The notes under the pieces: model-generated
Told to the model about the DNA's origin: nothing
The model's input: only the letters and a program-made list of their open reading frames with translations
Databases searched by the model: none
Translations under genes and position numbers: made by a program
Shown: in pieces, positions 37,239 to 45,943 of the stretch
Layout: every line of letters starts with the position of its first letter
Numbering within the stretch: the first letter of the stretch is position 1
Source: an uncultured Flavobacteriaceae bacterium
Lineage (GTDB): Bacteria > Bacteroidota > Bacteroidia > Flavobacteriales > Flavobacteriaceae
Direction of reading: 5' to 3'
NCBI GenBank assembly: GCA_947504035.1
Contig: CANNGA010000008.1
Coordinates: 124,001 to 188,000 of the forward strand
DNA length: 64,000 nucleotides

Positions 37239-37284
37239 TTTAATTTTTTATTATTTGGGTTATTATAATATTTTAAAAGGGATG

Positions 37285-37316
37285 CAAATATATGCATTTA
37301 ATATTCAATATTTCAA
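37285..37316 (-). promoter_or_regulatory. promoter of the HU gene
   Basis: On the minus strand, TTG (37316-37314), a 21-base spacer and TATATTTG (37292-37285) resemble the Bacteroidota promoter; the spacer is slightly longer than usual. Confidence 0.55.
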
Positions 37317-37379
37317 ACCTAATTCATTAAAATTTAAGATTATAAACGTTTATTTTAGCGCTTGGTAGAAAAATAATCT

Positions 37380-38420
37380 ATGGCCTTTTCTAAAACATTA
37401 AAAGACTGGTATTCAAGTAACAATAGGAAATTGCCTTGGCGAGAAACTCAAAATCCGTATTTTATTTGGCTTTCAGAAATCATTTTACAGCAAACACAAG
37501 TAAAACAAGGCTTACCTTATTATGAGGCTTTTGTTGAAAATTTCCCCACAGTTTATGATCTTGCAAAGGCAGACGAGCAAGAGATTTTAAAATTGTGGCA
37601 AGGCCTGGGGTACTATTCTAGAGCTAGAAATTTACATACTTCGGCACAGTATATAGTAAACGACTGCGCTGGTGTGTTTCCTAATACCTACAAAACCTTG
37701 TTAGAATTAAAGGGTGTTGGCGATTACACTGCTAGCGCTATAGCATCTATATGTTTTAACGAAGTAACTGCTGTTGTAGATGGTAATGTATATAGAGTGC
37801 TTGCACGTTATTTTGGAATTGCTACTCCTATTAATACAACAGAAGGTATAAAGCAATTTAAAACATTAGCTCAAGATCTTATTGATGTCAAGGATCCTGC
37901 AACATTTAATCAAGCTATTATGGAGTTTGGGGCTATGCAGTGTAAGCCTAAAACGCCAGATTGTATGTTTTGTCCTTTTTCATCATCGTGTGTGGCATTT
38001 CAAAAAGGAACTATAGCGCAATTGCCTGTTAAGCTTAAGAAGGTAAAAGTAAAACAACGGTATTTTAATTTTATGGTTTTCTTGTCTCAAGATCATAAAA
38101 CGGTATTAGAAAGACGAGAAGGCAAGGGCATATGGCAAAATTTATATCAATTTCCTTTAATAGAAACGACAGAAAATATAAGTCATGAGGGGTGTCTTGA
38201 ATTGCTAAAGACCAATACGCATACTAAAGGTGTTGCCTTCGATGTGGTACAATACAATACGGTGCCTCAACTTCATAAACTGTCGCATCAACATTTACAC
38301 ATTACGTTTTGGATTGTAAGCCTAGAGGGCACACTTAAAGCGGGAATTGCTTGTAACGCTATAGAAACATATCCTGTACCTGTAATAATAGGTAAGTTTA
38401 TAGAAACGTTTGGGTTTTAG
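37380..38420 (+). CDS. mutY: A/G-specific adenine glycosylase MutY
   Basis: The 346-residue DNA-repair enzyme removes adenine opposite 8-oxoguanine. The HhH-GPD domain has E33 in LSEIILQQTQ, LKGVGDYTASAIASI, and catalytic Asp134 in AVVDGNVYRV. The Fe-S loop is C-x6-C-x2-C-x5-C (CKPKTPDCMFCPFSSSC). The C-terminal NUDIX-like part (from about 225) recognises 8-oxoG. It is the first gene of mutY-ssb-gldE-gldD, an order also seen in Flavobacterium. Confidence 0.96.
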   Translation: MAFSKTLKDWYSSNNRKLPWRETQNPYFIWLSEIILQQTQVKQGLPYYEAFVENFPTVYDLAKADEQEILKLWQGLGYYSRARNLHTSAQYIVNDCAGVFPNTYKTLLELKGVGDYTASAIASICFNEVTAVVDGNVYRVLARYFGIATPINTTEGIKQFKTLAQDLIDVKDPATFNQAIMEFGAMQCKPKTPDCMFCPFSSSCVAFQKGTIAQLPVKLKKVKVKQRYFNFMVFLSQDHKTVLERREGKGIWQNLYQFPLIETTENISHEGCLELLKTNTHTKGVAFDVVQYNTVPQLHKLSHQHLHITFWIVSLEGTLKAGIACNAIETYPVPVIIGKFIETFGF

Positions 38421-38570
38421 TTTAAAAACAATGGCTACTCTCTATGGGTTTTTTGTAGTAAATCCTGCGTGAAACCAATATTTTTCGTTAATTTTAGAAG
38501 GCGAATACTAAGGCGTTACGATCTTTTGGTATTCAGCCAATAATTCAAAAGGTGCTAAAGATTATTTCTT

Positions 38571-38578
38571 TACTTTTG
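38571..38578 (+). promoter_or_regulatory. ssb -7 promoter box
   Basis: TACTTTTG fits TAnnTTTG and ends 21 bases before the chosen ssb ATG at 38600. It lies within the longer open frame, arguing against a start at the GTG at 38552. Confidence 0.5.
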
Positions 38579-38599
38579 TTATCCTTAATTTTTAAGAAT

Positions 38600-39052
38600 A
38601 TGTCAGGTACGTTAAATAAAGTGATGCTCATAGGGCATTTGGGAGATGAAGTGAAAATGCATTACTTTGAGGGTGGTGGTTGTGTAGGGCGATTTCCTTT
38701 AGCAACCAATGAAACGTATACGAATAAACAAACTAATGAACGTGTCACCAATACCGAATGGCATAATATTGTGGTTAGAAATAAAGGGGCCGAAATATGT
38801 GAGAAGTATTTAAGTAAAGGCGATAAGGTATATATTGAAGGCCGTTTAAAGACCCGTAAGTGGACCGATGAAAAAGGGAATGACAGGTACTCTACAGAAA
38901 TACAATGTTCAGATTTTACTTTTTTAAGCACAAAAGCAGAGGGCGCGACCAATCCTAATGCTGGTGCTACAAGTTCCCAAGCACCGTCTCCAACAGCCCA
39001 ACCCAGTTCTAATACAACGCTATCAGAAGATAGTGACGATTTACCTTTCTAA
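38600..39052 (+). CDS. ssb: single-stranded DNA-binding protein
   Basis: The 150-residue protein begins MSGTLNKVMLIGHLG, the standard SSB OB-fold start, with TEWHNIVVRNKGAEICEKYLSKGDKVYIEGRL inside. A Pro/Ser/Thr/Gln-rich linker leads to the acidic tip DSDDLPF that binds partner proteins. The upstream 16 codons from 38552 are rejected: they start at GTG, overlap a promoter box and do not match the family. It is followed by gldE after 24 bp. Confidence 0.95.
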   Translation: MSGTLNKVMLIGHLGDEVKMHYFEGGGCVGRFPLATNETYTNKQTNERVTNTEWHNIVVRNKGAEICEKYLSKGDKVYIEGRLKTRKWTDEKGNDRYSTEIQCSDFTFLSTKAEGATNPNAGATSSQAPSPTAQPSSNTTLSEDSDDLPF

Positions 39053-39076
39053 ACCGTATAATTAAAATTAAAGTAT

Positions 39077-40381
39077 TTGGATCCAGAACCTCCCAGTTTA
39101 ATGCTTTTAATGGCAACAATAGACGTCTCAATACTATCAGGCTTTGTCTTGTTAGCCGTACTTTTATGTTGTTCTGCACTGATATCTGGAGCAGAGGTCG
39201 CCTTATTTTCGTTAACACGAACAGAAATAGAGATCGACCCCGATGCAGAGACCAAGCCTTTTAAAATAGTATTACAACTTTTAGACCGCCCTAAAAAGCT
39301 ATTGGCAACAATTCTTGTCGCCAATAACTTTATAAACATAGCCGTTGTTATACTATTTGCTTATTTGGGCGATTTTTTATTTGGAGCTATAGCGAACCCA
39401 AAACTTAAGTTTGTGTTAGAGGTGGTTGTGGTTACGTTTTTAATACTGCTTTTTGGTGAAATTTTGCCTAAAATATACGCCAGTAGAAATAGCGTAAAGT
39501 TTGCATGTCTTATGGCGTATCCTTTAAAAGTTTTAGATGTTATTTTGTCCCCTATTAGTTTGCCTATGCGTGGTGTTACGTTAGGCATACATAAAAAATT
39601 AGGGCGACAAAAATCAAACTTGAGTGTCGATCAATTGTCTCAAGCGTTAGAATTGACTAGTAATGAGGACACCTCTAAAGAAGAAAAGAAAATATTGCAA
39701 GGCATTGTATCGTTTGGTAATACAGATACAAAACAAGTGATGCGTCCCAGAATAGATATTTTTGCACTTAATATTGAAGCTGCTTATCAACACATCTTAC
39801 CAGATATTGTTAAACACGGTTACTCTAGAATACCGGTTTACGAAGAAAATGTAGACCATATTAAAGGCATTCTCTATGTGAAGGATTTACTGCCATATCT
39901 AGATAGAAAACAATTTGATTGGACCCGTTTACTGCGAGCACCTTTTTTTGTGCCTGAGAATAAGAAATTAGATGATTTAATGGCCGAATTTCAAGAAAAA
40001 AAGGTGCATTTAGCCGTTGTTGTAGATGAGTATGGTGGCACTTCAGGTTTAATTTCTTTAGAAGATATTATAGAGGAAATTGTAGGAGATATTAGTGACG
40101 AATTTGATGATGATGATTTAAATTACTCAAAATTAGATGATAAAAATTATGTATTTGAGGGGAAAACAGCGTTAAAAGACTTTTATAAAGTCATTAAACT
40201 TGACGATGATAGTGTTTTTGAGTCAGATAAGGGAGAAGCAGAAACTATAGCAGGTTTTGTATTAGAGATTTCTGGGAGTTTCCCTAAATTGCAATCTAAG
40301 ATTTTTTTTAAAGATTATGTCTTTACTGTAGAGGCTATGGATAAAAAACGAATTAAACGTGTTAAGGTTACAATTGTCTAA
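39077..40381 (+). CDS. gldE: gliding motility protein GldE (CNNM/CorC-type)
   Basis: The 434-residue membrane protein has an N-terminal DUF21-type domain with about four helices (residues 15-190; ILSGFVLLAVLLCCSALISGAEVALFSL), a CBS-domain pair (about 215-330; QVMRPRIDIFAL, GYSRIPVYEENVDHIKGILYVKDLL, VVVDEYGGTSGLISLEDIIEEIVGDI) and a C-terminal CorC/HlyC domain. GldE is linked to gliding/T9SS in Flavobacterium and can substitute in part for GldD when overproduced. The start is uncertain: TTG 39077 (MDPEPPS) is used, while ATG 39101 or 39110 are possible. Confidence 0.92.
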   Translation: MDPEPPSLMLLMATIDVSILSGFVLLAVLLCCSALISGAEVALFSLTRTEIEIDPDAETKPFKIVLQLLDRPKKLLATILVANNFINIAVVILFAYLGDFLFGAIANPKLKFVLEVVVVTFLILLFGEILPKIYASRNSVKFACLMAYPLKVLDVILSPISLPMRGVTLGIHKKLGRQKSNLSVDQLSQALELTSNEDTSKEEKKILQGIVSFGNTDTKQVMRPRIDIFALNIEAAYQHILPDIVKHGYSRIPVYEENVDHIKGILYVKDLLPYLDRKQFDWTRLLRAPFFVPENKKLDDLMAEFQEKKVHLAVVVDEYGGTSGLISLEDIIEEIVGDISDEFDDDDLNYSKLDDKNYVFEGKTALKDFYKVIKLDDDSVFESDKGEAETIAGFVLEISGSFPKLQSKIFFKDYVFTVEAMDKKRIKRVKVTIV

Positions 40382-40382
40382 G

Positions 40383-40967
40383 ATGAGGATTATAATAAGT
40401 ATAGGGCTGTTAATTATGGTATTGGTATCTTGTGGTGAAGATGATGTGCCAAAACCAAAGGCCTTTTTAAGACTTCAATATCCAGAAACTAAATATAAAG
40501 GAGTACAGTTACCAGATACAGAGGTGCGTTTTCAAGTCAATACCTTGGTAGATGGTGTTACTTTTAAGGCGATTCCCAGCACGACTAAAAGTTACGGTAT
40601 AAATTTAGAGTATAGCCCTTTAAAGGCTACCGTGTTTTTAACCTATAAGGCGGTCGCTGGTAGGCCTGAGTATTTAAGAGCTTTTTTAAGAGATGCTCAA
40701 AAATTAACGTTCGAACATACGAAGAAGGCCGATGAAATCCCTGCTTATCCTTATGAAGATGCTAATCGTAAGGTATATGGCGTGCTCTCTGAGGTTAAAG
40801 GCAATGTGGCTTCGCCGTTACAGTTTTACGTTACAGATAGCCTAAATCATTTTTTAACAGGGTCTTTGTATTTTAATGCCAAACCTAATTACGATTCTAT
40901 TTTACCTGCTATAAATTATGTGCAGAAGGATTTGAGACACATTATGGAAAGCCTTGCTTGGGAGTGA
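40383..40967 (+). CDS. gldD: gliding motility lipoprotein GldD
   Basis: The 194-residue protein has lipobox MVLVSC with Cys17. The following FLRLQYPETKYKGVQ, EYSPLKATVFLTY and YGVLSEVKGNVASPLQFYVTDS fit GldD, required for gliding and T9SS function. The start ATG 40383 follows the gldE stop by one base, so translation is probably coupled. Together with GldE this marks the organism as carrying the gliding/type IX machinery, consistent with the sorting-domain cargo in the window. Confidence 0.94.
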   Translation: MRIIISIGLLIMVLVSCGEDDVPKPKAFLRLQYPETKYKGVQLPDTEVRFQVNTLVDGVTFKAIPSTTKSYGINLEYSPLKATVFLTYKAVAGRPEYLRAFLRDAQKLTFEHTKKADEIPAYPYEDANRKVYGVLSEVKGNVASPLQFYVTDSLNHFLTGSLYFNAKPNYDSILPAINYVQKDLRHIMESLAWE

Positions 40968-41076
40968 TTTTTAGAATTTAACCCTTCTTATGGCTTAGGT
41001 TTTATTTTAAAATTACTACATTGTATCATGATTGCTTTGTTTTAAAGTGCTTGTAATTAGTGTTTAGTCTTGTTTT

Positions 41077-41802
41077 TTGAACCCAATACTACAGACCATA
41101 AAGTTAGAATTAAAAGAACTGTCAAAACATAAACTTTTAGCAAATAGTATTTTTGTTGGAATTTTATGCATTTATGGCTTGGGCGTGTTCTACCCTAGTT
41201 ATTTTAACAGAAAAGCCACCTTATATATTATATTCCCATACATATTATGTGTTTATCTTAGGCATGCAGAACAACGCAGGGTTTTCTTTATACTAGCAAT
41301 GTGTTTAAGCGCTGTGGGCGAGTATTTATTTAATACGGTATCTGAAATACATAATGCTTTAGGCATGGTATTTCACGGTCTAGCTTTTTTTAGCTACGCA
41401 TTCGTTTTGTTCACAGCGCTTAAAATCATCAAACCTGCTGCCGTATTAAAATTTGCGATCCCAACAATTTTTCTCATCTGGTTGCCTACATGGTTGTTTT
41501 CTGCGGGCTTTAAGACTAAAGATATGTTTTATGAAGCTGTATTTTATGTAGTTATGGTAACACTATTTTTGTTTAGCAGTATTCATACCTACTTAACGGC
41601 TAAAAGTAAAACGAATTCTTATTTGTTTTTTGCGGCACTAATACTGCTAATAGGAAGTTATTTCGAAGCCTATAACATGTTTATTCATAAAAATAGATTA
41701 TCTATAATCGTAGGGGATTTATTGTTTTACATAACACATTATCTTGTGTGTTGGTCTTTTATTGGTTTAAAAGATAAAACTCCAGTAGTACCAAAAGAAT
41801 AG
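41077..41802 (+). CDS. YhhN-like multi-pass membrane protein (copy 1)
   Basis: The 241-residue protein has about seven or eight hydrophobic helices after a short charged N-terminus (LELKELSKHK). Motifs include CVYLRHAEQRR, AVGEYLFN, GMVFHGLAFFSYAF and YITHYLVCWSFIGL. The pattern of helices with an early acidic G-E/D-x-L motif recalls the YhhN/TMEM86 lysoplasmalogenase family, a weak match by eye. No ATG is available near the start (first internal Met about residue 76), so TTG 41077 is the likely start. It is a tandem paralog of the gene at 42087. Confidence 0.7.
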   Translation: MNPILQTIKLELKELSKHKLLANSIFVGILCIYGLGVFYPSYFNRKATLYIIFPYILCVYLRHAEQRRVFFILAMCLSAVGEYLFNTVSEIHNALGMVFHGLAFFSYAFVLFTALKIIKPAAVLKFAIPTIFLIWLPTWLFSAGFKTKDMFYEAVFYVVMVTLFLFSSIHTYLTAKSKTNSYLFFAALILLIGSYFEAYNMFIHKNRLSIIVGDLLFYITHYLVCWSFIGLKDKTPVVPKE

Positions 41803-42086
41803 CAATATCTTAGAGGAGAATGTATTGCGTAAATTTTGCTTAGAAAGCATAAAATAAGTGTTGCAGTGCGCTTTCAAAATTTGGCTGTAGCTGAATGCCA
41901 GACCTATTGAAATTCTTAAATTTAGCATCGAATTTTAGATTTTAAATAGAGCATAACATGTTCGGGATATTTATAACCTAAGATTTTGCGTCTTAGTGTA
42001 TGTACACTTAAATAATTTAAAAATGTTATATTGTATAAGAAAAGTCTTTTTAAATTTTTCTTAAAACCAACTTATACCATACCATA

Positions 42087-42818
42087 TTGAAGCATATTTC
42101 CGCTATAATAAAAAAAGAATTTTTAGACCTCTTTAAGCAAAGGACTCTCGTACATGTTTTGTTTTTAGGCTTTTTAATTCTAGAATTAGTATCATTTCTT
42201 TTTTCAGAATATTTTATAGAAAAGATTGTTGCTTACATCTTTTTCCCGTTTTTACTATGTGCCTATTTAAGGTATGCCACACAACGAAAAATAGCGTTTG
42301 TACTTGCGGTACTATTAAATCTTTTAGGAGAATATTTTTTTAGCAACACATTTGAAACCTACAACCCTATAGGTTTAGTGTTTCACGGGTTTTCTTTTTT
42401 TGTGTATGCTTATATGTTATTTAGCCTGTTTGGTCTTATAAGCCTTAAGGTAATCATGAAATTCTCTATCCCCATGATTGTATTCATTTGGTTGCCAACT
42501 TGGTTGTTTTCAAGAGGTATGAATGAACAAGATATGTTTAATGAGTCTTTATTTTACGTGTTCGCCGTAACGCTATACATCTTCTCTGTATTTGCATTGC
42601 ACTCCACAATTAAATCCAAAAATACGGTGTATCTTAAGGTTTCTGTGTTTTTTCTGGTGGCTTCGGCCTATATCGCGGCTTACAATGTGTTTGTAGGGCG
42701 GTCGGGGCTTTCTGTGTTAGCTGGAGATTTCTTTTTTTATGTAGCGCATTATCTTATTTGTTGGTTTTTTATTGTACATCACAAACCAAGACGTGATAGG
42801 GCTTCTAAAACGAAATAA
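42087..42818 (+). CDS. YhhN-like multi-pass membrane protein (copy 2)
   Basis: The 243-residue protein is clearly related to the gene 285 bp upstream: KKEFLDLFKQR, CAYLRYATQRK, LLGEYFFS, GLVFHGFSFFVYAY, PTWLFSRGMNEQDMFNESLFYV, YVAHYLICWFF. It is likewise membrane-spanning throughout and also appears to start at TTG, since no early ATG exists. The 285-base gap holds no gene or clear terminator. An ether-lipid (lysoplasmalogenase) function would follow from a YhhN relation but is unproven. Confidence 0.7.
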   Translation: MKHISAIIKKEFLDLFKQRTLVHVLFLGFLILELVSFLFSEYFIEKIVAYIFFPFLLCAYLRYATQRKIAFVLAVLLNLLGEYFFSNTFETYNPIGLVFHGFSFFVYAYMLFSLFGLISLKVIMKFSIPMIVFIWLPTWLFSRGMNEQDMFNESLFYVFAVTLYIFSVFALHSTIKSKNTVYLKVSVFFLVASAYIAAYNVFVGRSGLSVLAGDFFFYVAHYLICWFFIVHHKPRRDRASKTK

Positions 42819-42851
42819 TTACAACTAAAGCATTACTCCCCTAAAAGCCTA

Positions 42852-43373
42852 TTAGGCGTCTTTCTTTACGCAACAGACTTCTTTACAGCCTGGTTTACAA
42901 TCCATTTTTTTGTGAGGTGTTACATGTGCTGTGCAACAGGATTTTTTACATCCAGGTTCACAAGCTTTCTTTTCAGGGGTGGTCGTCTCGGTAGAGAAGG
43001 CTTCCACGTCTTTCATATGTGATACTTTATAAATATCTGCGATACGCGTTACAGTGCTTTCAATACTAGCGGTGTTTACCTTTGCAATATCATACTCTAC
43101 CATTGCTAATTTATTTTCAAAATCAACTTTAGCAAACGTTACGCCTTCCATGTGCGCTATTTTCTTTTGTATGGTAGCTGCGCAGCCAACAGCACACGTC
43201 ATGCCTTCTACGGTAAACTCTGCTTTGGCATAAGTGGCATTAGGGTCTAATTCTTTTTTAACAGATTCAGAAGCAACATCAATAGTTTTTATCTCAGGAG
43301 ACGTATTGTTTTTGCAATGCATAGCTGTGGCGACAATAAAGGCAAAGCCTAAAATAATTTTAATCGTTTTCAT
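42852..43373 (-). CDS. heavy-metal-associated domain lipoprotein with Cys-rich tail
   Basis: The 173-residue protein has a signal ending in Cys20 (TAMHC), suggesting a lipoprotein. Residues about 50-120 form an HMA-like domain (KAEFTVEGMTCAVGCAATIQKKI, VDFENKLAMVEYD), but the metal motif is C-x3-C (TCAVGC) rather than the usual C-x2-C. The tail has three further clusters: CEPGCKKSCC, then CKPGCKEVCC. It is likely to bind copper or another soft metal in the periplasm. It stands alone, convergent with the YhhN-like gene and divergent from the DMT permease. Confidence 0.85.
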   Translation of the reverse strand: MKTIKIILGFAFIVATAMHCKNNTSPEIKTIDVASESVKKELDPNATYAKAEFTVEGMTCAVGCAATIQKKIAHMEGVTFAKVDFENKLAMVEYDIAKVNTASIESTVTRIADIYKVSHMKDVEAFSTETTTPEKKACEPGCKKSCCTAHVTPHKKMDCKPGCKEVCCVKKDA

Positions 43374-43402
43374 GAGAATCTGTTTTTAGCGTTTTCTTTT
43401 CA

Positions 43403-43410
43403 CAAAATTA
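43403..43410 (-). promoter_or_regulatory. -7 box before the HMA lipoprotein gene
   Basis: Read on the minus strand, TAATTTTG fits TAnnTTTG about 30 bases before the start codon. No matching -33 TTG was found. Confidence 0.35.
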
Positions 43411-43472
43411 CTAAATAATGTTGTTTATTATATTAAAAGTAACACTTTTGTGGGGATATTAAAACACATACA

Positions 43473-44360
43473 ATGCCTTCTAATTCCTTAAAATGGATCT
43501 ATTTAATTGTGCTTTCTCTTATATGGGGAAGCTCCTTTATTTTAATAAAGAAAGGATTAATAGGGTTAAGTCCTGTACAGTTAGGTGCTGTTCGAATTAT
43601 TTTTACAGCAACATTTTTATTTATAGCAGGGTTTAAACGTATCCGACAGATAGCGCGTAAAGATTGGAAATGGGTGGGCCTTACGGGGCTATTGGGGACA
43701 TTTTTCCCTTCCTTTTTATTTGCGTTTGCAGAGACAGAAATAGACAGTTCTGTAACCTCGATATTAAATTCTTTAGTGCCTTTAAATACGATTGTTTTAG
43801 GGTTTTTGGTCTTTAAAATAAAATCGACATCGCTACAAATTATAGGAGTTTTTATAGGTTTAATAGGCACGTTATGCCTTATTTTAAATGGGGCTTCCGT
43901 CAATCCTGATCAGAATTATTATTACGTGTTTTTTGTGATTATAGCAACCTTTATGTACGCTACAAGTGTAAATATTTTAAAGCGTTATTTACAACACATG
44001 GAAGCCTTGACGATCGCTGTTGGTAATTTTGCCTTTATTGTAATACCTGCCATTTGCATCTTGTTGTTCTCTGGTTTTTTTAGTCCAGAAGTTTTAGAGC
44101 GGCCAGAGCTAAAACCAGCGTTAACGTACTTACTGTTGCTCTCTTTGTTTGGAACAGCGATCGCTAAAGTTATGTTTAATAAATTGGTGCATATTGCGAC
44201 TCCTGTTTTTGCCTCTTCGGTAACTTATCTTATGACGATTATTGCCGTGTTTTGGGGCGTGTTAGATGGTGAACAGTTTGGGATTTTACAGGCATTAGCT
44301 GCTGTTGTAATTTTAGTAGGGGTTTATTTGGCAAACAAAAAACAGAAGCAAACGTCCTAA
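43473..44360 (+). CDS. DMT-family (EamA) permease
   Basis: The 295-residue protein has ten predicted helices in two EamA halves. The first begins WIYLIVLSLIWGSSFILIKKGL, typical of the family, and the second around YYYVFFVIIATFMYATSVNILKRYL. The C-terminal helix pair ends GILQALAAVVILVGVYLANKK. Such proteins export or import amino acids, nucleosides or related metabolites; the substrate cannot be inferred. It is a single gene, with DUF4199 85 bp downstream. Confidence 0.9.
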   Translation: MPSNSLKWIYLIVLSLIWGSSFILIKKGLIGLSPVQLGAVRIIFTATFLFIAGFKRIRQIARKDWKWVGLTGLLGTFFPSFLFAFAETEIDSSVTSILNSLVPLNTIVLGFLVFKIKSTSLQIIGVFIGLIGTLCLILNGASVNPDQNYYYVFFVIIATFMYATSVNILKRYLQHMEALTIAVGNFAFIVIPAICILLFSGFFSPEVLERPELKPALTYLLLLSLFGTAIAKVMFNKLVHIATPVFASSVTYLMTIIAVFWGVLDGEQFGILQALAAVVILVGVYLANKKQKQTS

Positions 44361-44445
44361 ATAGGTCAAGTTTTATTTTCTAAAGTCGCTTATTTTTAGT
44401 AACTTAAGAATCTTGGTGATGTTGGATTTTAAAAAATAAACGCTT

Positions 44446-44895
44446 ATGAAAAAATTAATCTTACCCCTAAAGTATGGTTTAATTACAGGAACCGTTTTAA
44501 TAGCCTATTTCTCTTTATTGTCCTTATTTGGAAAACATATTAATCCAGCCTACAGTTTATTAAATGCAGGCATTACCCTGTTAGGAGTTTTTGAGGCTGT
44601 ACGCTATAGTAAACAGCAATATCGTACAGATTTTTCTTACGCCGAAGGTTTTAAGGTTGGTGTGGCGACAGGATGTATATCTACACTTTTATTTACCGCA
44701 TTTTTCTTGGTGTATGCCACAGAAATTAACCCTTATTTTTTAGCAGGTTTATTAGACACCATGAACTGGGGCTTTAGATCAGATATTGGGTTAATTACAT
44801 TTATAGTTGCAGTAATGGGGTTTTGTACCTCCTTAGTATCAGCCTTAACAGTCATGCAACTGTTTAAAAACAGTAATAATTACGTTGAAAATTAG
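44446..44895 (+). CDS. DUF4199-type membrane protein
   Basis: The 149-residue protein has four hydrophobic helices. It begins KKLILPLKYGLITG and has FEAVRYSKQQYRTDFSYAEGFKVG between helices two and three, the region conserved in DUF4199 proteins of Bacteroidota. The function is unknown. It precedes rplU on the same strand, but a hairpin with six T at 44937-44965 and a rplU promoter separate the two. Confidence 0.8.
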   Translation: MKKLILPLKYGLITGTVLIAYFSLLSLFGKHINPAYSLLNAGITLLGVFEAVRYSKQQYRTDFSYAEGFKVGVATGCISTLLFTAFFLVYATEINPYFLAGLLDTMNWGFRSDIGLITFIVAVMGFCTSLVSALTVMQLFKNSNNYVEN

Positions 44896-44903
44896 TAAAA
44901 CGT

Positions 44904-44933
44904 TTGTAGATTAATTAATTAGGATTATATTTG
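44904..44933 (+). promoter_or_regulatory. rplU-rpmA promoter, canonical Bacteroidota form
   Basis: TTG (44904-44906), a 19-base spacer and TATATTTG (44926-44933) match the consensus fully. Transcription should begin near 44938. Confidence 0.75.
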
Positions 44934-44936
44934 CAC

Positions 44937-44965
44937 CCGCCTTAGGACTCCTAAGGTGGTTTTTT
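44937..44965 (+). terminator. hairpin plus T6 in the rplU leader or after DUF4199
   Basis: CCGCCTTAGG pairs with CCTAAGGTGG (one G-U pair) around ACT, followed by TTTTTT. It lies after the DUF4199 gene but also just downstream of the rplU -7 box, so it may end upstream transcription, form the 5' end of the rplU message, or attenuate it. Confidence 0.7.
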
Positions 44966-44995
44966 AATAAAATTAATTAATAAAAACGTTACGCT

Positions 44996-45619
44996 ATGTA
45001 CGCAATTGTAGAGATAGCAGGGCATCAATTCAAAGTTGAAAAAGACCAAAAAGTTTTTGTTAATCGTTTACAAACAGAAGAAGGAAAGCAAGTTGCTTTT
45101 GATAATGTTCTTCTTATTGCAGATGGTGACAATGTAACTGTAGGCGCCCCAGCTATAGACGGAGCTCAAGTAGGAGCAAAAGTCGTGAAACACCTTAAAG
45201 GAGATAAGGTAATAGTTTTCAAAAAGAAAAGACGTAAAGGTTACCGTGTTAAGAATGGACACCGTCAATCTTTAACAGAAATTGTTATTGAAAGCATTGC
45301 TGCTTCTGGAGCAAAGAAAGCTGCACCAAAAAAAGAAGCTGCTCCTAAAGCAGAAACAAAAAAAGCTGCGCCTAAGGCAGACGATTTAAAGAAAATTGAA
45401 GGTATTGGACCAAAAATCGCATCTACATTAGTAGAAGCAGGTATTACAACATTTGCAGAATTGGCAAATACTGAAGCTTCTAAAATTGCTGAAATCATCG
45501 TAGATGTTCGTGGGAACCACGTTACAGACACATGGCCTGCACAAGCTAAATTAGCTGCTGAAGGCAAGTGGGATGAGCTTAAAAAATGGCAAGACGAGTT
45601 AGATGGTGGTAAAGCATAA
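44996..45619 (+). CDS. rplU: 50S ribosomal protein L21 with C-terminal helix-hairpin-helix extension
   Basis: The 207-residue protein has normal L21 in residues 1-103 (MYAIVEIAGHQFKV, VIVFKKKRRKGYRVKNGHRQ), a Lys/Ala/Pro linker (about 106-128), and an added domain at 129-205 with helix-hairpin-helix signature LKKIEGIGPKIASTL and AGITTFAELANTEA. Standard L21 is about 100 residues. Similar extended forms occur in Bacteroidota, as far as I recall. The HhH domain may contact RNA or DNA. It is followed by rpmA after 38 bp, the usual order. Confidence 0.95.
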   Translation: MYAIVEIAGHQFKVEKDQKVFVNRLQTEEGKQVAFDNVLLIADGDNVTVGAPAIDGAQVGAKVVKHLKGDKVIVFKKKRRKGYRVKNGHRQSLTEIVIESIAASGAKKAAPKKEAAPKAETKKAAPKADDLKKIEGIGPKIASTLVEAGITTFAELANTEASKIAEIIVDVRGNHVTDTWPAQAKLAAEGKWDELKKWQDELDGGKA

Positions 45620-45657
45620 GCTTTCCATTAAGTTTAAAAACATAAAATCGAAATAAA

Positions 45658-45918
45658 ATGGCACATAAAAAAGGAGTCGGAAGTTCGAAAAACGGTAGAG
45701 AATCAGAATCGAAACGCTTAGGTGTGAAGATCTTTGGTGGACAAGCTGCTATAGCTGGTAATATTATCGTAAGACAAAGAGGGAATACACACCACCCAGG
45801 TGAGAATGTATATTCTTCTAAAGACCACACGCTACATGCTAGAGTTGATGGTGTTGTTAAATTTACTAAGAAGAAAAACAACAAATCATATGTTTCTATA
45901 GAGCCTTTCGAAGCTTAG
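45658..45918 (+). CDS. rpmA: 50S ribosomal protein L27
   Basis: The 86-residue protein begins [22 protein letters not shown], the conserved L27 N-terminus that reaches the peptidyl-transferase centre, and continues with [18 protein letters not shown] and [13 protein letters not shown]. It has no N-terminal propeptide of the Firmicutes type. It is co-transcribed with rplU and followed by a terminator. Confidence 0.98.
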   Translation: MAHKKGVGSSKNGRESESKRLGVKIFGGQAAIAGNIIVRQRGNTHHPGENVYSSKDHTLHARVDGVVKFTKKKNNKSYVSIEPFEA

Positions 45919-45943
45919 AAACAAAATAGCTTTAAAGCATTAT

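Noticed and set aside
38552-38599. Longer N-terminus of SSB from GTG 38552
   Set aside because: It overlaps a -7 box and SSB proteins normally begin as the product from ATG 38600 does.
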